64,000 bases of DNA, from NCBI GenBank assembly GCA_900318995.1, contig ONMR01000005.1, positions 1 to 64,000 on the forward strand. Direction: 5' to 3'. The DNA is from an uncultured Prevotellaceae bacterium. Lineage in GTDB: Bacteria; Bacteroidota; Bacteroidia; Bacteroidales; Bacteroidaceae. A program made the position numbers and the translations under genes. The notes under the pieces were generated by a model. That model searched no databases. It had not been told where the DNA came from and saw only the letters and a program-made list of their open reading frames with translations. Below are positions 43,515 through 53,655 of the stretch, piece by piece. Position 1 is the first letter of the stretch; each line of letters starts with the position of its first letter.

Positions 43515-45212
43515 TTAGTCTATGCTAAAAATCATCTTATCCACCGGGCTGCCCGGCTTGATCATCGGCATCACGTTCTCCTCGTCCATAACGGCGGCCT
43601 CCAGCAGGAATGCACCTTTGGTCTTGAGCATATCTGCAACTGCATCCTTAAGCTCCTTGCGGTCTGTTACCAGACGATAGGGTATTCCGTATGCGGCTGC
43701 TATCTTGCTGTAGTCCGGATTCATCATGTGGGTGCATGAGTAGCGGCTATTGAACATCATCTGCTGCCACTGGCGAACGTTACCCAGATAGGTGTTGTTC
43801 ATAAGGATCATCTTGACCGGAGCCTGTGTCTGCATTATCGTACCCAGTTCCTGGATGTTCATCTGAAAACCTCCGTCACCCATGAATGCCAGAACTGTAC
43901 GATCCGGAGCACCGAATGTGGCGCCTATGGCTGCCGGCATGCAGAATCCCATTGTGCCCAGTCCGCCCGATGTCACTATGCTGCGCGGCGTGCGATACCT
44001 GAAATAACGGGATGAGAACATCTGGTTAAGGCCTACGTCATTTACCAGAACGGCGTTCTGCGGTGCGGCATCGCTTACGGCAGTAACGACCTCGCCCATC
44101 TTGAGCGGACCGTCGGCTGGATGTATGGCACTGTCAATGACCTTGTCATACTCCTCCTTGTCAAGCGGACGGAAACTCTCAATCCACTCCTTGTGGCTGG
44201 CCTTGGCCATACGCTCGGTTATGAGCTTTAGAGTGAGGCGGCAGTCACCAAGTACGGTTACATCCGGTTTTACGTTCTTGCCGAACTCTGACTTGTCTAT
44301 ATCCAAGTGTATTATCTTGGCCTGCTTGGCGTAAGTATCAAGAGTGCCGGTTACGCGGTCGTCAAAACGCATACCCACGGCTATCAGCACATCGCATTCA
44401 TTGGTCTTTACGTTGGGCGCCAGATTTCCGTGCATTCCCAGCATACCCATATTGAGCGGGTGGTCACTGGGCAGGGCTGCAAGACCCAGAAGGGTACGGG
44501 CTGCCGGCAGATTACCTTTTTCTATAAATGCAGCCAGTTCTTTCTCTGCATTTCCCAATTCTACGCCGTGGCCTACAAGAACAAGCGGCTTTTTTGCGCT
44601 GTCAATGAGCTGTACAGCATCGTTTATCTGGCTCTCGATGGGATCGGGAGACGGGATATAGCTGCGTACGTAGTCTATTCTGGCAGGCTTGAAATCAATC
44701 TGCTGCATCTGAGCGGTCTTGGTAAAGTCAAGCACCACGGGACCCGGACGGCCAGAGCCTGCAATATAGAATGCGCGTGCCACTGCCCAGGGGATATCCT
44801 GCGCGCGGCGAATCTGATAGCTCCACTTGGTGATAGGTTGTGTAACGCCCACCAGGTCAATCTCCTGGAAAGCATCGGTACCAAGGGCATCGGTTCCTAC
44901 CTGACCGGCTATCACAACTATGGGAGTGCTGTCCAGCATTGCGTCGCTTATGCCGGTAATGGTGTTGGTGGCACCCGGACCGCTGGTAACTATAGCCACA
45001 CCTGTACGGCCCGATACGCGGGCGTAACCCTGTGCGGCGTGTGTGGCACCCTGCTCATGACGTACCAGAATCTGCTTTAAATCCTTCTGGTGGTCATACA
45101 GGGCATCGAATACCTTTATAATAGAACCTCCGGGGTATGCAAAAACGGTATTTACATCCTCGGCAAGCAATGCGCGGAGCATCGCCTCGGCTCCTGTTAT
45201 CATATTACTCAT
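43515..45212 (-). CDS. ilvB: Acetolactate synthase large (catalytic) subunit
   Basis: A 565-residue thiamine diphosphate enzyme condensing pyruvate with pyruvate or 2-ketobutyrate. The N-terminal domain has VFAYPGGSIIKVFDAL, HEQGATHAAQGYARVSGRTG (catalytic Glu) and TSGPGATNTITGISDAMLDS. The TPP-binding motif is FMGDGGFQMNIQELGT with MNNTYLGNVRQWQ. It lies 8 bases after ilvD and 4 before ilvN in the valine/isoleucine operon. Confidence 0.97.
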   Translation of the reverse strand: MSNMITGAEAMLRALLAEDVNTVFAYPGGSIIKVFDALYDHQKDLKQILVRHEQGATHAAQGYARVSGRTGVAIVTSGPGATNTITGISDAMLDSTPIVVIAGQVGTDALGTDAFQEIDLVGVTQPITKWSYQIRRAQDIPWAVARAFYIAGSGRPGPVVLDFTKTAQMQQIDFKPARIDYVRSYIPSPDPIESQINDAVQLIDSAKKPLVLVGHGVELGNAEKELAAFIEKGNLPAARTLLGLAALPSDHPLNMGMLGMHGNLAPNVKTNECDVLIAVGMRFDDRVTGTLDTYAKQAKIIHLDIDKSEFGKNVKPDVTVLGDCRLTLKLITERMAKASHKEWIESFRPLDKEEYDKVIDSAIHPADGPLKMGEVVTAVSDAAPQNAVLVNDVGLNQMFSSRYFRYRTPRSIVTSGGLGTMGFCMPAAIGATFGAPDRTVLAFMGDGGFQMNIQELGTIMQTQAPVKMILMNNTYLGNVRQWQQMMFNSRYSCTHMMNPDYSKIAAAYGIPYRLVTDRKELKDAVADMLKTKGAFLLEAAVMDEENVMPMIKPGSPVDKMIFSID

Positions 45213-45220
45213 AATCTTGC

Positions 45221-47023
45221 TTAATCAATTATCCTCACGCCGCCCTTATCGGCCGAACTAACCATATTGGCATAGGCCTTGAGGCTCTTGGCAACCACGC
45301 GCTTACGGGTAAGCGGGCGCATGGGACGTGCTGCCAGCTCTGCATCGCTAAGACGGACGTTGATGCTGCGTGCGGGTATGTCAATATCAATGATATCGCC
45401 GTCAACCACCTTTCCTATTGCACCGCCGTTGGCAGCCTCAGGTGATATGTGGCCTATACTCAGACCAGATGTGCCGCCGCTGAAACGGCCGTCGGTAATC
45501 AGTGCGCAAGCCTTGCCCAGGTGACGTGACTTGATATAAGAGGTGGGGTAGAGCATCTCCTGCATGCCGGGACCTCCCTTGGGGCCCTCATGTGTGATTA
45601 CCACCACATCGCCGGCAACAACCTTGCCACCCAGTATGCCGTCAACTGCATCCTCCTGTGAGTCAAAAACCTTGGCGGGACCTGAGAACTTCCAGATGCT
45701 CTCGTCAACGCCTGCGGTCTTTACCACGCAGCCGTCAACTGCAATGTTACCCTTAAGTATGGCCAGACCGCCGTCCTTGGTGTAGGCGTGCTGAAGGTCA
45801 CGTATGCAACCCTCTGCGCGGTCAGTATCAAGAGTGTTGTATGCGCAATCCTGTGAGCCAAGCTCGTTGCTGAACTTGCGTGCGGGAGCGGTTGAATATA
45901 TGCGTTTGGCTTCAGGGTCGATATCGGCCTTGAGTATGCTGTACTTGTCAATAAGTTCTCCGTATGTCATGCCGGTCACGTTCATGGCATCGGTATGTAG
46001 CAGGCCGCCCTTGGCAAGTTCGGCCAGGATACCAAGCACACCGCCTGCGCGGCCTACATCCTGAACGTGATACTTCTGGGTGTTGGGCGCAACCTTGCAC
46101 AGGCAGGGGACCGAGCGTGACAGACGGTCAATATCATCCATCTTAAAGTCCACACCGGCCTCACAGGCCACAGCCAGCAGGTGCAGGATTGTATTTGTCG
46201 ATCCGCCCATGGCTATATCCAGGTTCATTGCGTTCTCAAAATTCTTTTTCTTGGCTATGCTCAGGGGCAGAACGCTCTCATCACCATCCTGATAATACTT
46301 GAGGGCATTCTTTACTATGAGTGCAGCCGCATCCTTCATCAGCTGTACGCGGTTCTTATGTGTAGCCAGAATGGTTCCGTTGCCGGGCAGGGCCAGACCC
46401 AGAACCTCGGTAAGGCAGTTCATGGAGTTTGCGGTGAACATACCCGAGCAGCATCCGCAGCCGGGGCATGCTGAGCGCTCGATAGCCTCTACGTCGGCAT
46501 CCGATACACTCTCATCGGCCGATTTTATCATGGCGTCTATAAGGTCCAGATGTGCATCGCCCAACTCGCCGGCCTCCATCGGGCCGCCGCTCACAAATAC
46601 TGTGGGGATGTTAAGGCGCATGGTGGCCATAAGCATGCCCGGAGTGATCTTGTCGCAGTTGCTTATGCATACCAGCGCATCGGCCTTGTGGGCGTTTACC
46701 ATATACTCTACGCTGTCGGCAATTATATCGCGTGAAGGCAGTGAGTAGAGCATTCCGTCGTGGCCCATTGCAATGCCGTCATCAACGGCAATGGTGTTGA
46801 ACTCGGCCGCAAAGCAGCCCAGGCGCTCTATCTCCTTCTTTATTATCTGACCGGCCTGATGAAGATGCACGTGACCCGGCACAAACTGCGTGAAAGAGTT
46901 TGCAATGGCAATAATGGGTTTGCCCATCTGCTCCTTTTTCATACCGTTGGCAACCCAAAGGGCGCGGGCTCCTGCCATGCGGCGTCCTACGGTACACTGG
47001 TCACTTCTCAATGGAATCTTCAT
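45221..47023 (-). CDS. ilvD: Dihydroxy-acid dehydratase
   Basis: A 600-residue iron-sulfur enzyme dehydrating dihydroxyisovalerate and dihydroxymethylvalerate. Signatures include [16 protein letters not shown] and [20 protein letters not shown] (cluster cysteines) and the C-terminal [20 protein letters not shown]. The frame extends to 47053, but the ATG at 47021-47023 (MKIPLRSDQ) starts the conserved sequence. It is the first gene of ilvD-ilvB-ilvN-ilvC, with a well-formed promoter and an operator-like palindrome about 60-90 bases upstream. Confidence 0.96.
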   Translation of the reverse strand: MKIPLRSDQCTVGRRMAGARALWVANGMKKEQMGKPIIAIANSFTQFVPGHVHLHQAGQIIKKEIERLGCFAAEFNTIAVDDGIAMGHDGMLYSLPSRDIIADSVEYMVNAHKADALVCISNCDKITPGMLMATMRLNIPTVFVSGGPMEAGELGDAHLDLIDAMIKSADESVSDADVEAIERSACPGCGCCSGMFTANSMNCLTEVLGLALPGNGTILATHKNRVQLMKDAAALIVKNALKYYQDGDESVLPLSIAKKKNFENAMNLDIAMGGSTNTILHLLAVACEAGVDFKMDDIDRLSRSVPCLCKVAPNTQKYHVQDVGRAGGVLGILAELAKGGLLHTDAMNVTGMTYGELIDKYSILKADIDPEAKRIYSTAPARKFSNELGSQDCAYNTLDTDRAEGCIRDLQHAYTKDGGLAILKGNIAVDGCVVKTAGVDESIWKFSGPAKVFDSQEDAVDGILGGKVVAGDVVVITHEGPKGGPGMQEMLYPTSYIKSRHLGKACALITDGRFSGGTSGLSIGHISPEAANGGAIGKVVDGDIIDIDIPARSINVRLSDAELAARPMRPLTRKRVVAKSLKAYANMVSSADKGGVRIID

Positions 47024-47081
47024 AACATTCAAATTTTCTGTATATATATTCACAAATTCCCCATCCGGAGTAATTGAAATG

Positions 47082-47111
47082 CAAAGTTACCTATTTAATA
47101 GGTAGCGCAAA
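47082..47111 (-). promoter_or_regulatory. ilv operon promoter with operator-like palindrome
   Basis: On the minus strand TTTG (47111-47108) and TAACTTTG (47089-47082) form -33 and -7 boxes 18 bases apart. A palindrome with perfect 7-bp arms TACCTAT/ATAGGTA (47088-47104, 3-base centre) fills most of the spacer, the place where a repressor would block RNA polymerase. The leader to ilvD is about 50 bases and shows no leader peptide rich in branched-chain codons. Confidence 0.55.
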
Positions 47112-47130
47112 ACATTTTTATGCAAAATAT

Positions 47131-47175
47131 GCAAAATGGTACAAAAGGGGACTGTCCCCTTTTGTACTATTTTGT
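47131..47175. repeat. Long imperfect palindrome, REP-like
   Basis: Perfect 13-bp arms GTACAAAAGGGGA (47139-47151) and TCCCCTTTTGTAC (47155-47167) have a 3-base centre. The pairing extends outward (GCAAAAT with ATTTTGT) to about 21 positions with one G-T mismatch. It lies between the divergent ilvD and secA genes. Directly before it TATGCAAAA occurs twice in tandem. Confidence 0.8.
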
Positions 47176-47226
47176 AGATGATGCGACAAAAATGGCGCAA
47201 ATTATTGCAAAAAGAGTAACTTTAAA

Positions 47227-47248
47227 CTCCGCTTGAAAGCAAGCGGAG
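47227..47248. repeat. Second hairpin in the ilvD-secA gap
   Basis: Perfect 9-bp arms CTCCGCTTG (47227-47235) and CAAGCGGAG (47240-47248) with a 4-base loop. No T run follows on either strand, so it is not a typical terminator. The rest of this 359-base gap holds only promoter elements. Confidence 0.6.
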
Positions 47249-47315
47249 CTTGAAGATAAGCTGCGCCTCGGGATAAAAAATAAACAAGTTTCTTTTTTCT
47301 CCTCTCGGCTTGCAT

Positions 47316-47323
47316 TATCTTTG
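47316..47323 (+). promoter_or_regulatory. -7 box upstream of secA
   Basis: TATCTTTG matches TAnnTTTG exactly, 60 bases before the secA ATG. The -33 position is T-rich but has no TTG. Confidence 0.45.
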
Positions 47324-47382
47324 CACTTTGGCACGGATTTTGCGTGCTGTTAAACAGTAGTAATCAATAGAAATACCGCATA

Positions 47383-50300
47383 ATGGGATTTAACGAGTTT
47401 ATAGGAAAGCTTTTCGGAAACAAGCAGACCCGTGATATCAAGGAGATTCAGCCTTGGGTGGAGAAGATAAAGGCAGCTTACCCTAAGTATGAGAAACTTT
47501 CCAATGATGAACTGCGCGCCGCAACACAGCAGATCAGGCAGAAGGTGCGCGATTTTGTCATACCCGAGAAAAAACGTATTGAAGAGCTTAAAGCCAAGGT
47601 AGAGCAGACCGAACTTGAAGAGCGCGAGCCCCTGTTCAACCAGATAGACAAGCTGGAGAAAGAGGTTCTGGACCGCTACGAGGTGGTTCTGGACGAGGTT
47701 CTGCCCGATGTATTCGCAATAGTAAAGGAGACCGCCCGTCGCTTTACCGAGAACGAGCAGGTTGAGGTGACCGCAACCGATTTTGACCGCGACCTGGCCG
47801 CAAAGCATGATTTTGTAATAATAGACGGAGACAAGGCCCTGTGGCAGCAGCACTGGGTAGCCGGCGGTAACGACACCGTATGGAATATGATCCACTACGA
47901 TGTACAGCTGTTTGGCGGCGTGGTACTGCATAAAGGCAAGATTGCCGAGATGGCTACCGGTGAAGGTAAGACCCTTGTGGCCACCCTGCCGGTATTCCTC
48001 AACGCCCTGACAGGCAACGGCGTACACGTTGTGACAGTGAACGATTACCTGGCCAAGCGTGATGCCGAGTGGATGGGTCCGCTCTATATGTTCCACGGAC
48101 TCTCTGTTGACTGCATCGACAAGCATCAGCCCAACTCCGAGGCCCGCCGCAACGCATATCGTGCCGATATCACATTCGGTACCAACAACGAGTTCGGTTT
48201 TGACTATCTGCGTGACAATATGGCCGGCCATCCCAATGAGCTGGTGCAGCGCGGACACAACTACGCTATCGTGGATGAGGTTGACTCGGTGCTCATTGAT
48301 GATGCCCGTACACCTCTTATCATATCTGGTCCCGTACCCAAGGGCGATGACCAGCAGTTTGAGCAGCTCAGGCCCCAGGTGGAGCAGCTCTTTGAGGCTC
48401 AGAAACGTCTGGCCACACAGTATCTGGCCGATGCCCGCAAGAAGGTGCACTCAGAGAATCAGGAAGAGGTGGCCGAAGGTTTCCTCTCTCTGTTCCGCAG
48501 CTTCAAGGCCCTGCCCAAGAACAAGGCCCTAATCAAGTTCCTGAGCGAGCCGGGCATGAAGGTGGGCATGCAGAAGACCGAGGAGATTTACATGGAGCAG
48601 CAGAACAAGCGTATGCCCGAGGCTGTGGAGCCGCTCTACTTTGTGATAGATGAGAAACTTAACAGCGTTGACCTGACCGATAAGGGCGTGGAGCTGATAA
48701 GCGGCACCAACAAGGACCCCGAGTTCTTTGTGCTGCCCGATATAGCAAGCCAGCTTTCTGAACTGGAGAATGAGACTGACCTCACTCAGGAGGAGCGTCT
48801 GGCCAAGAAGGACGAGCTGCTTACCAACTACGCTGTCAAGAGCGAGCGCATACATACCATAAATCAGCTGCTCAAGGCCTACTGCATGTTTGAGCGCGAT
48901 GTTGATTATATAGTGACCGAAGACGGCAAGGTAAAGATTGTGGATGAGCAGACCGGCCGTATAATGGAGGGCCGCCGCTGGAGCGACGGACTTCACCAGG
49001 CTGTCGAGGCCAAGGAGCGCGTCAACATTGAGGCCGCAACCCAGACATTCGCCACCATCACCCTGCAGAACTACTTCCGTATGTACCACAAGCTGGCCGG
49101 TATGACCGGTACGGCCGAGACCGAGGCGGGTGAGTTCTGGGATATCTACAAGCTGGATGTTGTGGTAATCCCCACCAACAAGCCCATTGCACGTATCGAT
49201 CAGAATGACCGCATATACAAGACCAAGCGTGAAAAATACAAGGCCGTAATCGAGGAGATTGTACGTCTGGTCGAGGCTGGTCGTCCGGTATTGGTTGGTA
49301 CCACATCGGTTGAGATAAGCGAGCAGTTGAGCCGTATGCTTACCATGCGTAAGATAGAGCATAACGTGCTGAACGCCAAACTGCACCAGAAGGAGGCTGA
49401 CATCGTGGCTAAGGCCGGTCAGAAGAGCATAGTTACCATTGCCACCAACATGGCAGGTCGAGGTACCGATATCAAACTATCGCCCGAGGTTCGTGCCGCA
49501 GGCGGTCTGGCCATAGTTGGTACGGAGCGTCATGAGAGCCGCCGAGTGGACCGTCAGCTGCGTGGCCGTGCAGGCCGTCAGGGAGATCCGGGCTCATCGG
49601 TATTCTTTATCTCACTAGAGGATAACCTGATGCGTCTGTTCGGATCGGAGCGCATAGCTCCGCTCATGGACAAGCTGGGTCTGCAGGAGGACGAGATGAT
49701 TGAGAACAGTTTCATCACCAAGCGCATAGAGCAGGCACAGAAGAAAGTTGAGGAGAACCATTTCGGTATCCGTAAGCGCCTGCTGGAGTACGATGACGTG
49801 ATGAACAAGCAGCGTACCGTAATCTATGAGAAGCGCCGTCACGCCCTGATTGGTGAGCGCATAGGTATGGATATAGCCAATATGATCTGGGACCGCTCCG
49901 CCGGTGCCGCCGAGAACTGCGCTGACTATGAGAGCCTGCAGATGGAGGCATTCCGCGTGCTGGCCATAGAGCTTCCGTTCACAGAGGAGGAGTTTTCCAA
50001 GATGAAACAGGATGAGGTGTCTGAGCGCATATTCAATGCCGCAATGGACAACTTCAAACGCAAGTGCGAGCGAATGGCCCAGATAGTTAATCCTGTCATA
50101 AAGAGAGTGTTTGAGGAGCAGGGAGACCGCTATGAGAATATACTTATTCCTATCACCGACGGCCGTCGCGTATATCAGATACCGTGCAATCTTAAGGAGG
50201 CATATGACAGCGAGGGCAAGAGCGTAGTGACAGCTTTCCAGAAAGCCATCCTGCTGCATACCATCGATGAGTGCTGGAAGGAGAACCTTCGTGAACTGGA

Positions 50301-50682
50301 TGAGCTGAAACACTCCGTACAGAACGCCAGCTACGAGCAGAAAGACCCGTTACTGATATTCAAATTAGAGTCTGTTACCCTGTTTGACAACATGGTCAAC
50401 AAGATGAATGACCAGACCGTATCCATACTGATGCGCGGTCAGATTCCGGAGCCCGATCCCAATCAGGTTCGTGAGGCTCCTGCCCAGAACCGTCAGCAGC
50501 GCCGTCAGTATCAGGAGAACCGCACCGATATGAGTGATCCCAACCAGCGTGCGGCAGCCGCCCGCGATACCCGTCAGCAGGTACGTGAGCCTATACGTGT
50601 GGATAAGACACCTGGCCGCAATGACCCGTGCCCGTGCGGAAGCGGCAAGAAGTTCAAGAACTGTCACGGTCAGGGTCTGTAA
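47383..50682 (+). CDS. secA: Preprotein translocase ATPase SecA
   Basis: A 1099-residue motor that drives unfolded preproteins through SecYEG. Walker A is in [17 protein letters not shown] (about residues 189-205), and the DEAD-type box is [17 protein letters not shown]. The preprotein cross-linking domain, the helicase motif [14 protein letters not shown] and the arginine finger region [16 protein letters not shown] follow. The C-terminus ends with a Gln/Arg-rich linker and the zinc SEC-C motif [14 protein letters not shown]. Length matches the long Bacteroidota type, with an insertion in the first nucleotide-binding domain. Confidence 0.97.
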   Translation: MGFNEFIGKLFGNKQTRDIKEIQPWVEKIKAAYPKYEKLSNDELRAATQQIRQKVRDFVIPEKKRIEELKAKVEQTELEEREPLFNQIDKLEKEVLDRYEVVLDEVLPDVFAIVKETARRFTENEQVEVTATDFDRDLAAKHDFVIIDGDKALWQQHWVAGGNDTVWNMIHYDVQLFGGVVLHKGKIAEMATGEGKTLVATLPVFLNALTGNGVHVVTVNDYLAKRDAEWMGPLYMFHGLSVDCIDKHQPNSEARRNAYRADITFGTNNEFGFDYLRDNMAGHPNELVQRGHNYAIVDEVDSVLIDDARTPLIISGPVPKGDDQQFEQLRPQVEQLFEAQKRLATQYLADARKKVHSENQEEVAEGFLSLFRSFKALPKNKALIKFLSEPGMKVGMQKTEEIYMEQQNKRMPEAVEPLYFVIDEKLNSVDLTDKGVELISGTNKDPEFFVLPDIASQLSELENETDLTQEERLAKKDELLTNYAVKSERIHTINQLLKAYCMFERDVDYIVTEDGKVKIVDEQTGRIMEGRRWSDGLHQAVEAKERVNIEAATQTFATITLQNYFRMYHKLAGMTGTAETEAGEFWDIYKLDVVVIPTNKPIARIDQNDRIYKTKREKYKAVIEEIVRLVEAGRPVLVGTTSVEISEQLSRMLTMRKIEHNVLNAKLHQKEADIVAKAGQKSIVTIATNMAGRGTDIKLSPEVRAAGGLAIVGTERHESRRVDRQLRGRAGRQGDPGSSVFFISLEDNLMRLFGSERIAPLMDKLGLQEDEMIENSFITKRIEQAQKKVEENHFGIRKRLLEYDDVMNKQRTVIYEKRRHALIGERIGMDIANMIWDRSAGAAENCADYESLQMEAFRVLAIELPFTEEEFSKMKQDEVSERIFNAAMDNFKRKCERMAQIVNPVIKRVFEEQGDRYENILIPITDGRRVYQIPCNLKEAYDSEGKSVVTAFQKAILLHTIDECWKENLRELDELKHSVQNASYEQKDPLLIFKLESVTLFDNMVNKMNDQTVSILMRGQIPEPDPNQVREAPAQNRQQRRQYQENRTDMSDPNQRAAAARDTRQQVREPIRVDKTPGRNDPCPCGSGKKFKNCHGQGL

Positions 50683-50704
50683 AACAAGATAAAATAATAC
50701 AGCT

Positions 50705-51148
50705 ATGAGATTAAGCGAATCATCATTCCAGGAAATCAAGACACTCCTGACAGGGGTAATCAACGAATTCCGTCGTCCTCAGGAACAGTCGGTAGTGACT
50801 GATATTCATATTATGCCCATACGTGAGACCGGCGAGGTAACCGTAAGTGATGATGACCGCGACCTGGCCACCACCCGCCTGTCGGACCTTGTAGAGATAC
50901 CCGAGGAGGATTTCTACCAGGTAATGGAAAAGGCTCTGCGCCGTATCCTCAAGGATATAGATGCCGAGCAGCCACTTGAGAATCTGGCCATCTGGAAACC
51001 CTTCTCATTCGTACTTGTGGATGATGACCGTGAGACCGTAGCTGAACTGATGCTCTTTGACGAGGACAACACCCTCTTGAGCCAGAGTCTTATGCAAGGC
51101 CTGGACGAGGAACTTGACTCCTTCCTCAAGGACCTGCTGGCCGAATAA
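50705..51148 (+). CDS. Small acidic protein, unrecognised family
   Basis: A 147-residue cytoplasmic protein, strongly acidic, with no signal or membrane segment. It looks alpha/beta: MRLSESSFQEIKTLLTGVIN, a strand region VVTDIHIMPIRETGEVTV, a helix EEDFYQVMEKALRRILKDI, then FSFVLVDDDRETVAELMLF and an acidic C-terminal helix. It starts 22 bases after secA and is probably co-transcribed. No known family was recognised; it marks the last core-like gene before the accessory region. Confidence 0.7.
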   Translation: MRLSESSFQEIKTLLTGVINEFRRPQEQSVVTDIHIMPIRETGEVTVSDDDRDLATTRLSDLVEIPEEDFYQVMEKALRRILKDIDAEQPLENLAIWKPFSFVLVDDDRETVAELMLFDEDNTLLSQSLMQGLDEELDSFLKDLLAE

Positions 51149-51194
51149 CATAGGCTATAAATACCTTACATTTATTAATCTCAATAGTATTATT

Positions 51195-51299
51195 ATGAAG
51201 AAAAGAATTGCTTGTTTGTTTGCAGTAACAGCAGAGTTGGGCAGCATATCATCCAACAAATTATACAGTAGCTATGCAATGTACGGAATGTCATATTAG
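51195..51299 (+). CDS. Possible 34-residue peptide before the HTH regulator
   Basis: A short frame beginning MKKRIACLFAVTAELG overlaps the start of the next gene by 26 bases in another frame. The Lys-rich start and hydrophobic stretch resemble a truncated signal peptide. It could be a leader peptide that couples translation to the regulator, or chance. Confidence 0.3.
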   Translation: MKKRIACLFAVTAELGSISSNKLYSSYAMYGMSY

Positions 51300-53064
51300 A
51301 GAGAACGCTATTTTCAGCGTTTGCATAGTTATTATTTCATTAGCGATGCTGGTCGGTATGTCCGGATGCATTGGTGTAAGTGGCGGCAAAGCGCAAGGGC
51401 GCAGAGCCGTCACTTCGCTTATGGACAGCGCTGAGGTAGTCATGAATGATGCTCCTGAACATGCTTTGGCACTTATTGACAGTATAGCCCCGGAATCTAT
51501 TCATAGCTGTTCTCTTAATGCCCGTTATGCACTGCTGTATAGCGAGTCTTTGTTTAAGAATTATATCAAAGCACCCAATGACTCTATAATTATGATTGCG
51601 GTGCGCTATTATTCCATAAAGAATGACCCTGTTAGGAAATTTCGTAGTTATTATACTTTAGGTTGTATTTATAATGAACTGCAACAGTATACTCAAGCAG
51701 CTGTTGCGTTAGGACAGGCAGAACAGCTAAAAGACTTGGTTGATGATGACTTCAGGATAGGGCTACTATATACCCAATTGGGTGATGTCTTTTTTAATTC
51801 ATATGATTTTCATAGAGCGGAACAATATTACAGATTGGCCATGGATTATTATCATCAAGCCAACAAGGATATCCATCGGATATACGCTTTATATGACATA
51901 GGTCGTTGTGAAATCCAATTACTCAGATATGAAGATGCTCATGAAACAATGAATGAAGTATATCTGTGGGCACAACATAACAATGACTCTCAACTATTAA
52001 CAGCCAGTCTAAAGAGACTCTTGCTGTGTTCAATTCATAACATTAATGCCAAAGATGCAACAGATGAGATAGAACGTTATCTGGATATATCAGATTATCA
52101 AGACTCTGATGTCTTTACGTCATTATTGATAGCTAAGTATTATATAATGACAGGCAATAAAACACAAGCCGATTATTATTTGAATAAAAGCTGGAGTAAT
52201 GCTGTCTCAATACAAGACTCAATATTATTATGGTACAACGAATCTTTGATTGACCAGCAATCAGGTCAAATAGAATCTTCGTATAATAAGTATAGAAAGT
52301 CAATCCAACTACAGAATCAGAATATCTATAAATTACTGGACCAGCCCATCCTGGGTGCCCAGAAAGATTACTTTAAGGCTTTATCAGAAACAGAATTGTT
52401 GTTAGCCAACCAGAGGAAATCAAGACTGATAATTGTTTCACTACTCCTGATAGTCCTGATGTTTCTTGCCATTATGGGTTATATCATTTTCAGGGCCAGA
52501 TCCGAACAGAGAAAAAGAGATTATTTGCTGGTGATAGAAGACCTTTCTGCAAAAGAGCTTCTAAATAAGAAAAAGATAAAAGAACTCAACCAACAACTGG
52601 ACGAGCAATCACTTAAGGAACTTGATGCAAATAAGAGTATTGAATTGTTAAGCCAGAAGGTCAGAACCCTGTTTCACGAGCAATTCGGACCTACAGATTT
52701 TGTCCTGACACGCTATTATGAGTTCATGTCTAACTCTGAGAAGGCCAAGCGCCTTTACAAGATCGTTGAGGAGCATTTACAGGAATTCACATCAAAGGAT
52801 AATACCGCAAGAATTGATGCCCATTTAAATGAACTATACAATCAGATCATGAAAGACATAACAGACAGCTCCGTCAGTCTTTCCGAAAAAGAGGTTAACG
52901 TTTTCAGATTTTTAATAGCAGGTCTATCGGCTAAATCTATCGCAACGTTGCTGGACTGTTCAAAGGATTCAATATACAAGACCAGGGACAGGGCGCTTCT
53001 GAAAATTGAGGAAACAGACCTTAAGCTATATTGTAGGCTGTGTAAGGTTTTAAAAATCAAATAG
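51274..53064 (+). CDS. Membrane-anchored TPR protein with LuxR-type HTH
   Basis: A 596-residue regulator. A hydrophobic N-terminus ends in GMSGC, a possible lipobox. It is followed by helical TPR-type repeats (about 60-370; for example SYYTLGCIYNELQQYTQAAV and RIGLLYTQLGDVFFNSYDFH) in the periplasm. One membrane segment (LLLIVLMFLAIMGYIIF, about 386-407), a coiled coil rich in Lys/Glu/Leu, and a C-terminal LuxR-type helix-turn-helix (LSEKEVNVFRFLIAGLSAKS, about 535-585) follow. This layout is common in Bacteroidales and suggests direct signalling from the envelope to DNA. It probably controls the adjacent RHS operon, whose promoter has repeated TGTCCAA sites. AT-rich compared with secA. Confidence 0.82.
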   Translation: MQCTECHIRENAIFSVCIVIISLAMLVGMSGCIGVSGGKAQGRRAVTSLMDSAEVVMNDAPEHALALIDSIAPESIHSCSLNARYALLYSESLFKNYIKAPNDSIIMIAVRYYSIKNDPVRKFRSYYTLGCIYNELQQYTQAAVALGQAEQLKDLVDDDFRIGLLYTQLGDVFFNSYDFHRAEQYYRLAMDYYHQANKDIHRIYALYDIGRCEIQLLRYEDAHETMNEVYLWAQHNNDSQLLTASLKRLLLCSIHNINAKDATDEIERYLDISDYQDSDVFTSLLIAKYYIMTGNKTQADYYLNKSWSNAVSIQDSILLWYNESLIDQQSGQIESSYNKYRKSIQLQNQNIYKLLDQPILGAQKDYFKALSETELLLANQRKSRLIIVSLLLIVLMFLAIMGYIIFRARSEQRKRDYLLVIEDLSAKELLNKKKIKELNQQLDEQSLKELDANKSIELLSQKVRTLFHEQFGPTDFVLTRYYEFMSNSEKAKRLYKIVEEHLQEFTSKDNTARIDAHLNELYNQIMKDITDSSVSLSEKEVNVFRFLIAGLSAKSIATLLDCSKDSIYKTRDRALLKIEETDLKLYCRLCKVLKIK

Positions 53065-53109
53065 TTACAATTGGCGTCTGCGCAAATCATTGATAATAAG
53101 CGACTTAAG

Positions 53110-53234
53110 CTTGTCCAAAAATTCTCTGAATCAATACCATGCAAGTGGCTTATTTATAGTGAGTTACGCCTATCTCGTGTCCAATTATGATTAGGCAAAT
53201 AATTTGGACAAGAATGAATATGCAGATATATTTG
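53110..53234 (+). promoter_or_regulatory. Promoter and candidate operators of the DUF3244-RHS operon
   Basis: TTTG at 53203-53206 and TATATTTG at 53227-53234 are 20 bases apart, an excellent promoter 25 bases before the next ATG. CTTGTCCAAA (53110-53119) is the exact inverse of TTTGGACAAG (53203-53212), which overlaps the -33 box. TGTCCAATTAT (53178-53188) pairs with ATAATTTGGACA (53199-53210), with one extra T. Three related half-sites around a promoter suggest a regulator-binding region, possibly with looping. Confidence 0.55.
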
Positions 53235-53258
53235 CCATAAATAAAACACTACATTATT

Positions 53259-53624
53259 ATGAAAAAAAGGACTTTAGTATTATTAGCTTTAACCGCTTGT
53301 TTCTCTTGTTTTAACCTCAATGCGAGTTGCCCTCCGCCGGATGAGAGTGAGCCTATAGTAATTCAAGATAAGGATATCTTACATCCGCGCTCAGTTGTAC
53401 CCGATTGTTATTATCTGGATGGCTATGTTTATATAATATGTAATAACAATATAACCTCCATCAGCGGCATAGTTACTCGTCTCAGTGACAACGCTCAGTG
53501 GAGCAACTGTTGCAATGGCAGCACTCTTCAGATTGCTGTATCTACTGATATAGGCTCCTATCAGCTAACTTTTTCACTTTCAGATGGCAGTTCCTACTTT
53601 GGAGAATATGAGTTAGCACATTAA
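53259..53624 (+). CDS. DUF3244-like exported small protein
   Basis: A 121-residue exported protein: signal peptide to about residue 22 (NLNA), then a compact beta-sandwich with YYLDGYVYIICNNNITSISG, LQIAVSTDIGSYQLTFS and SSYFGEYELAH. The layout matches DUF3244 proteins, which in Bacteroidales have an immunoglobulin-like fold and unknown role. It is the first gene after the operator-bearing promoter and lies 31 bases before the T9SS-sorted small protein. Confidence 0.65.
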   Translation: MKKRTLVLLALTACFSCFNLNASCPPPDESEPIVIQDKDILHPRSVVPDCYYLDGYVYIICNNNITSISGIVTRLSDNAQWSNCCNGSTLQIAVSTDIGSYQLTFSLSDGSSYFGEYELAH

Positions 53625-53655
53625 TAGGCATTGTGTTACCAACAAATAATTAATT

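Noticed and set aside
44307..45080. Antisense open frame of 257 codons over ilvB
   Set aside because: It mirrors a well-conserved ilvB gene and has no recognisable motif or promoter.
47350..48450. Long open frame antisense to secA (366 codons), with a second one at 48529-49386
   Set aside because: They lie wholly opposite a clear secA coding region, encode Leu/His/Tyr-rich sequence without domain character, and result from codon bias of the sense gene.
51274..51300. CxxCH motif at the extreme N-terminus of the TPR/HTH regulator (MQCTECH)
   Set aside because: It precedes the signal/lipobox region and would remain cytoplasmic or be removed, so heme attachment is unlikely; probably chance.
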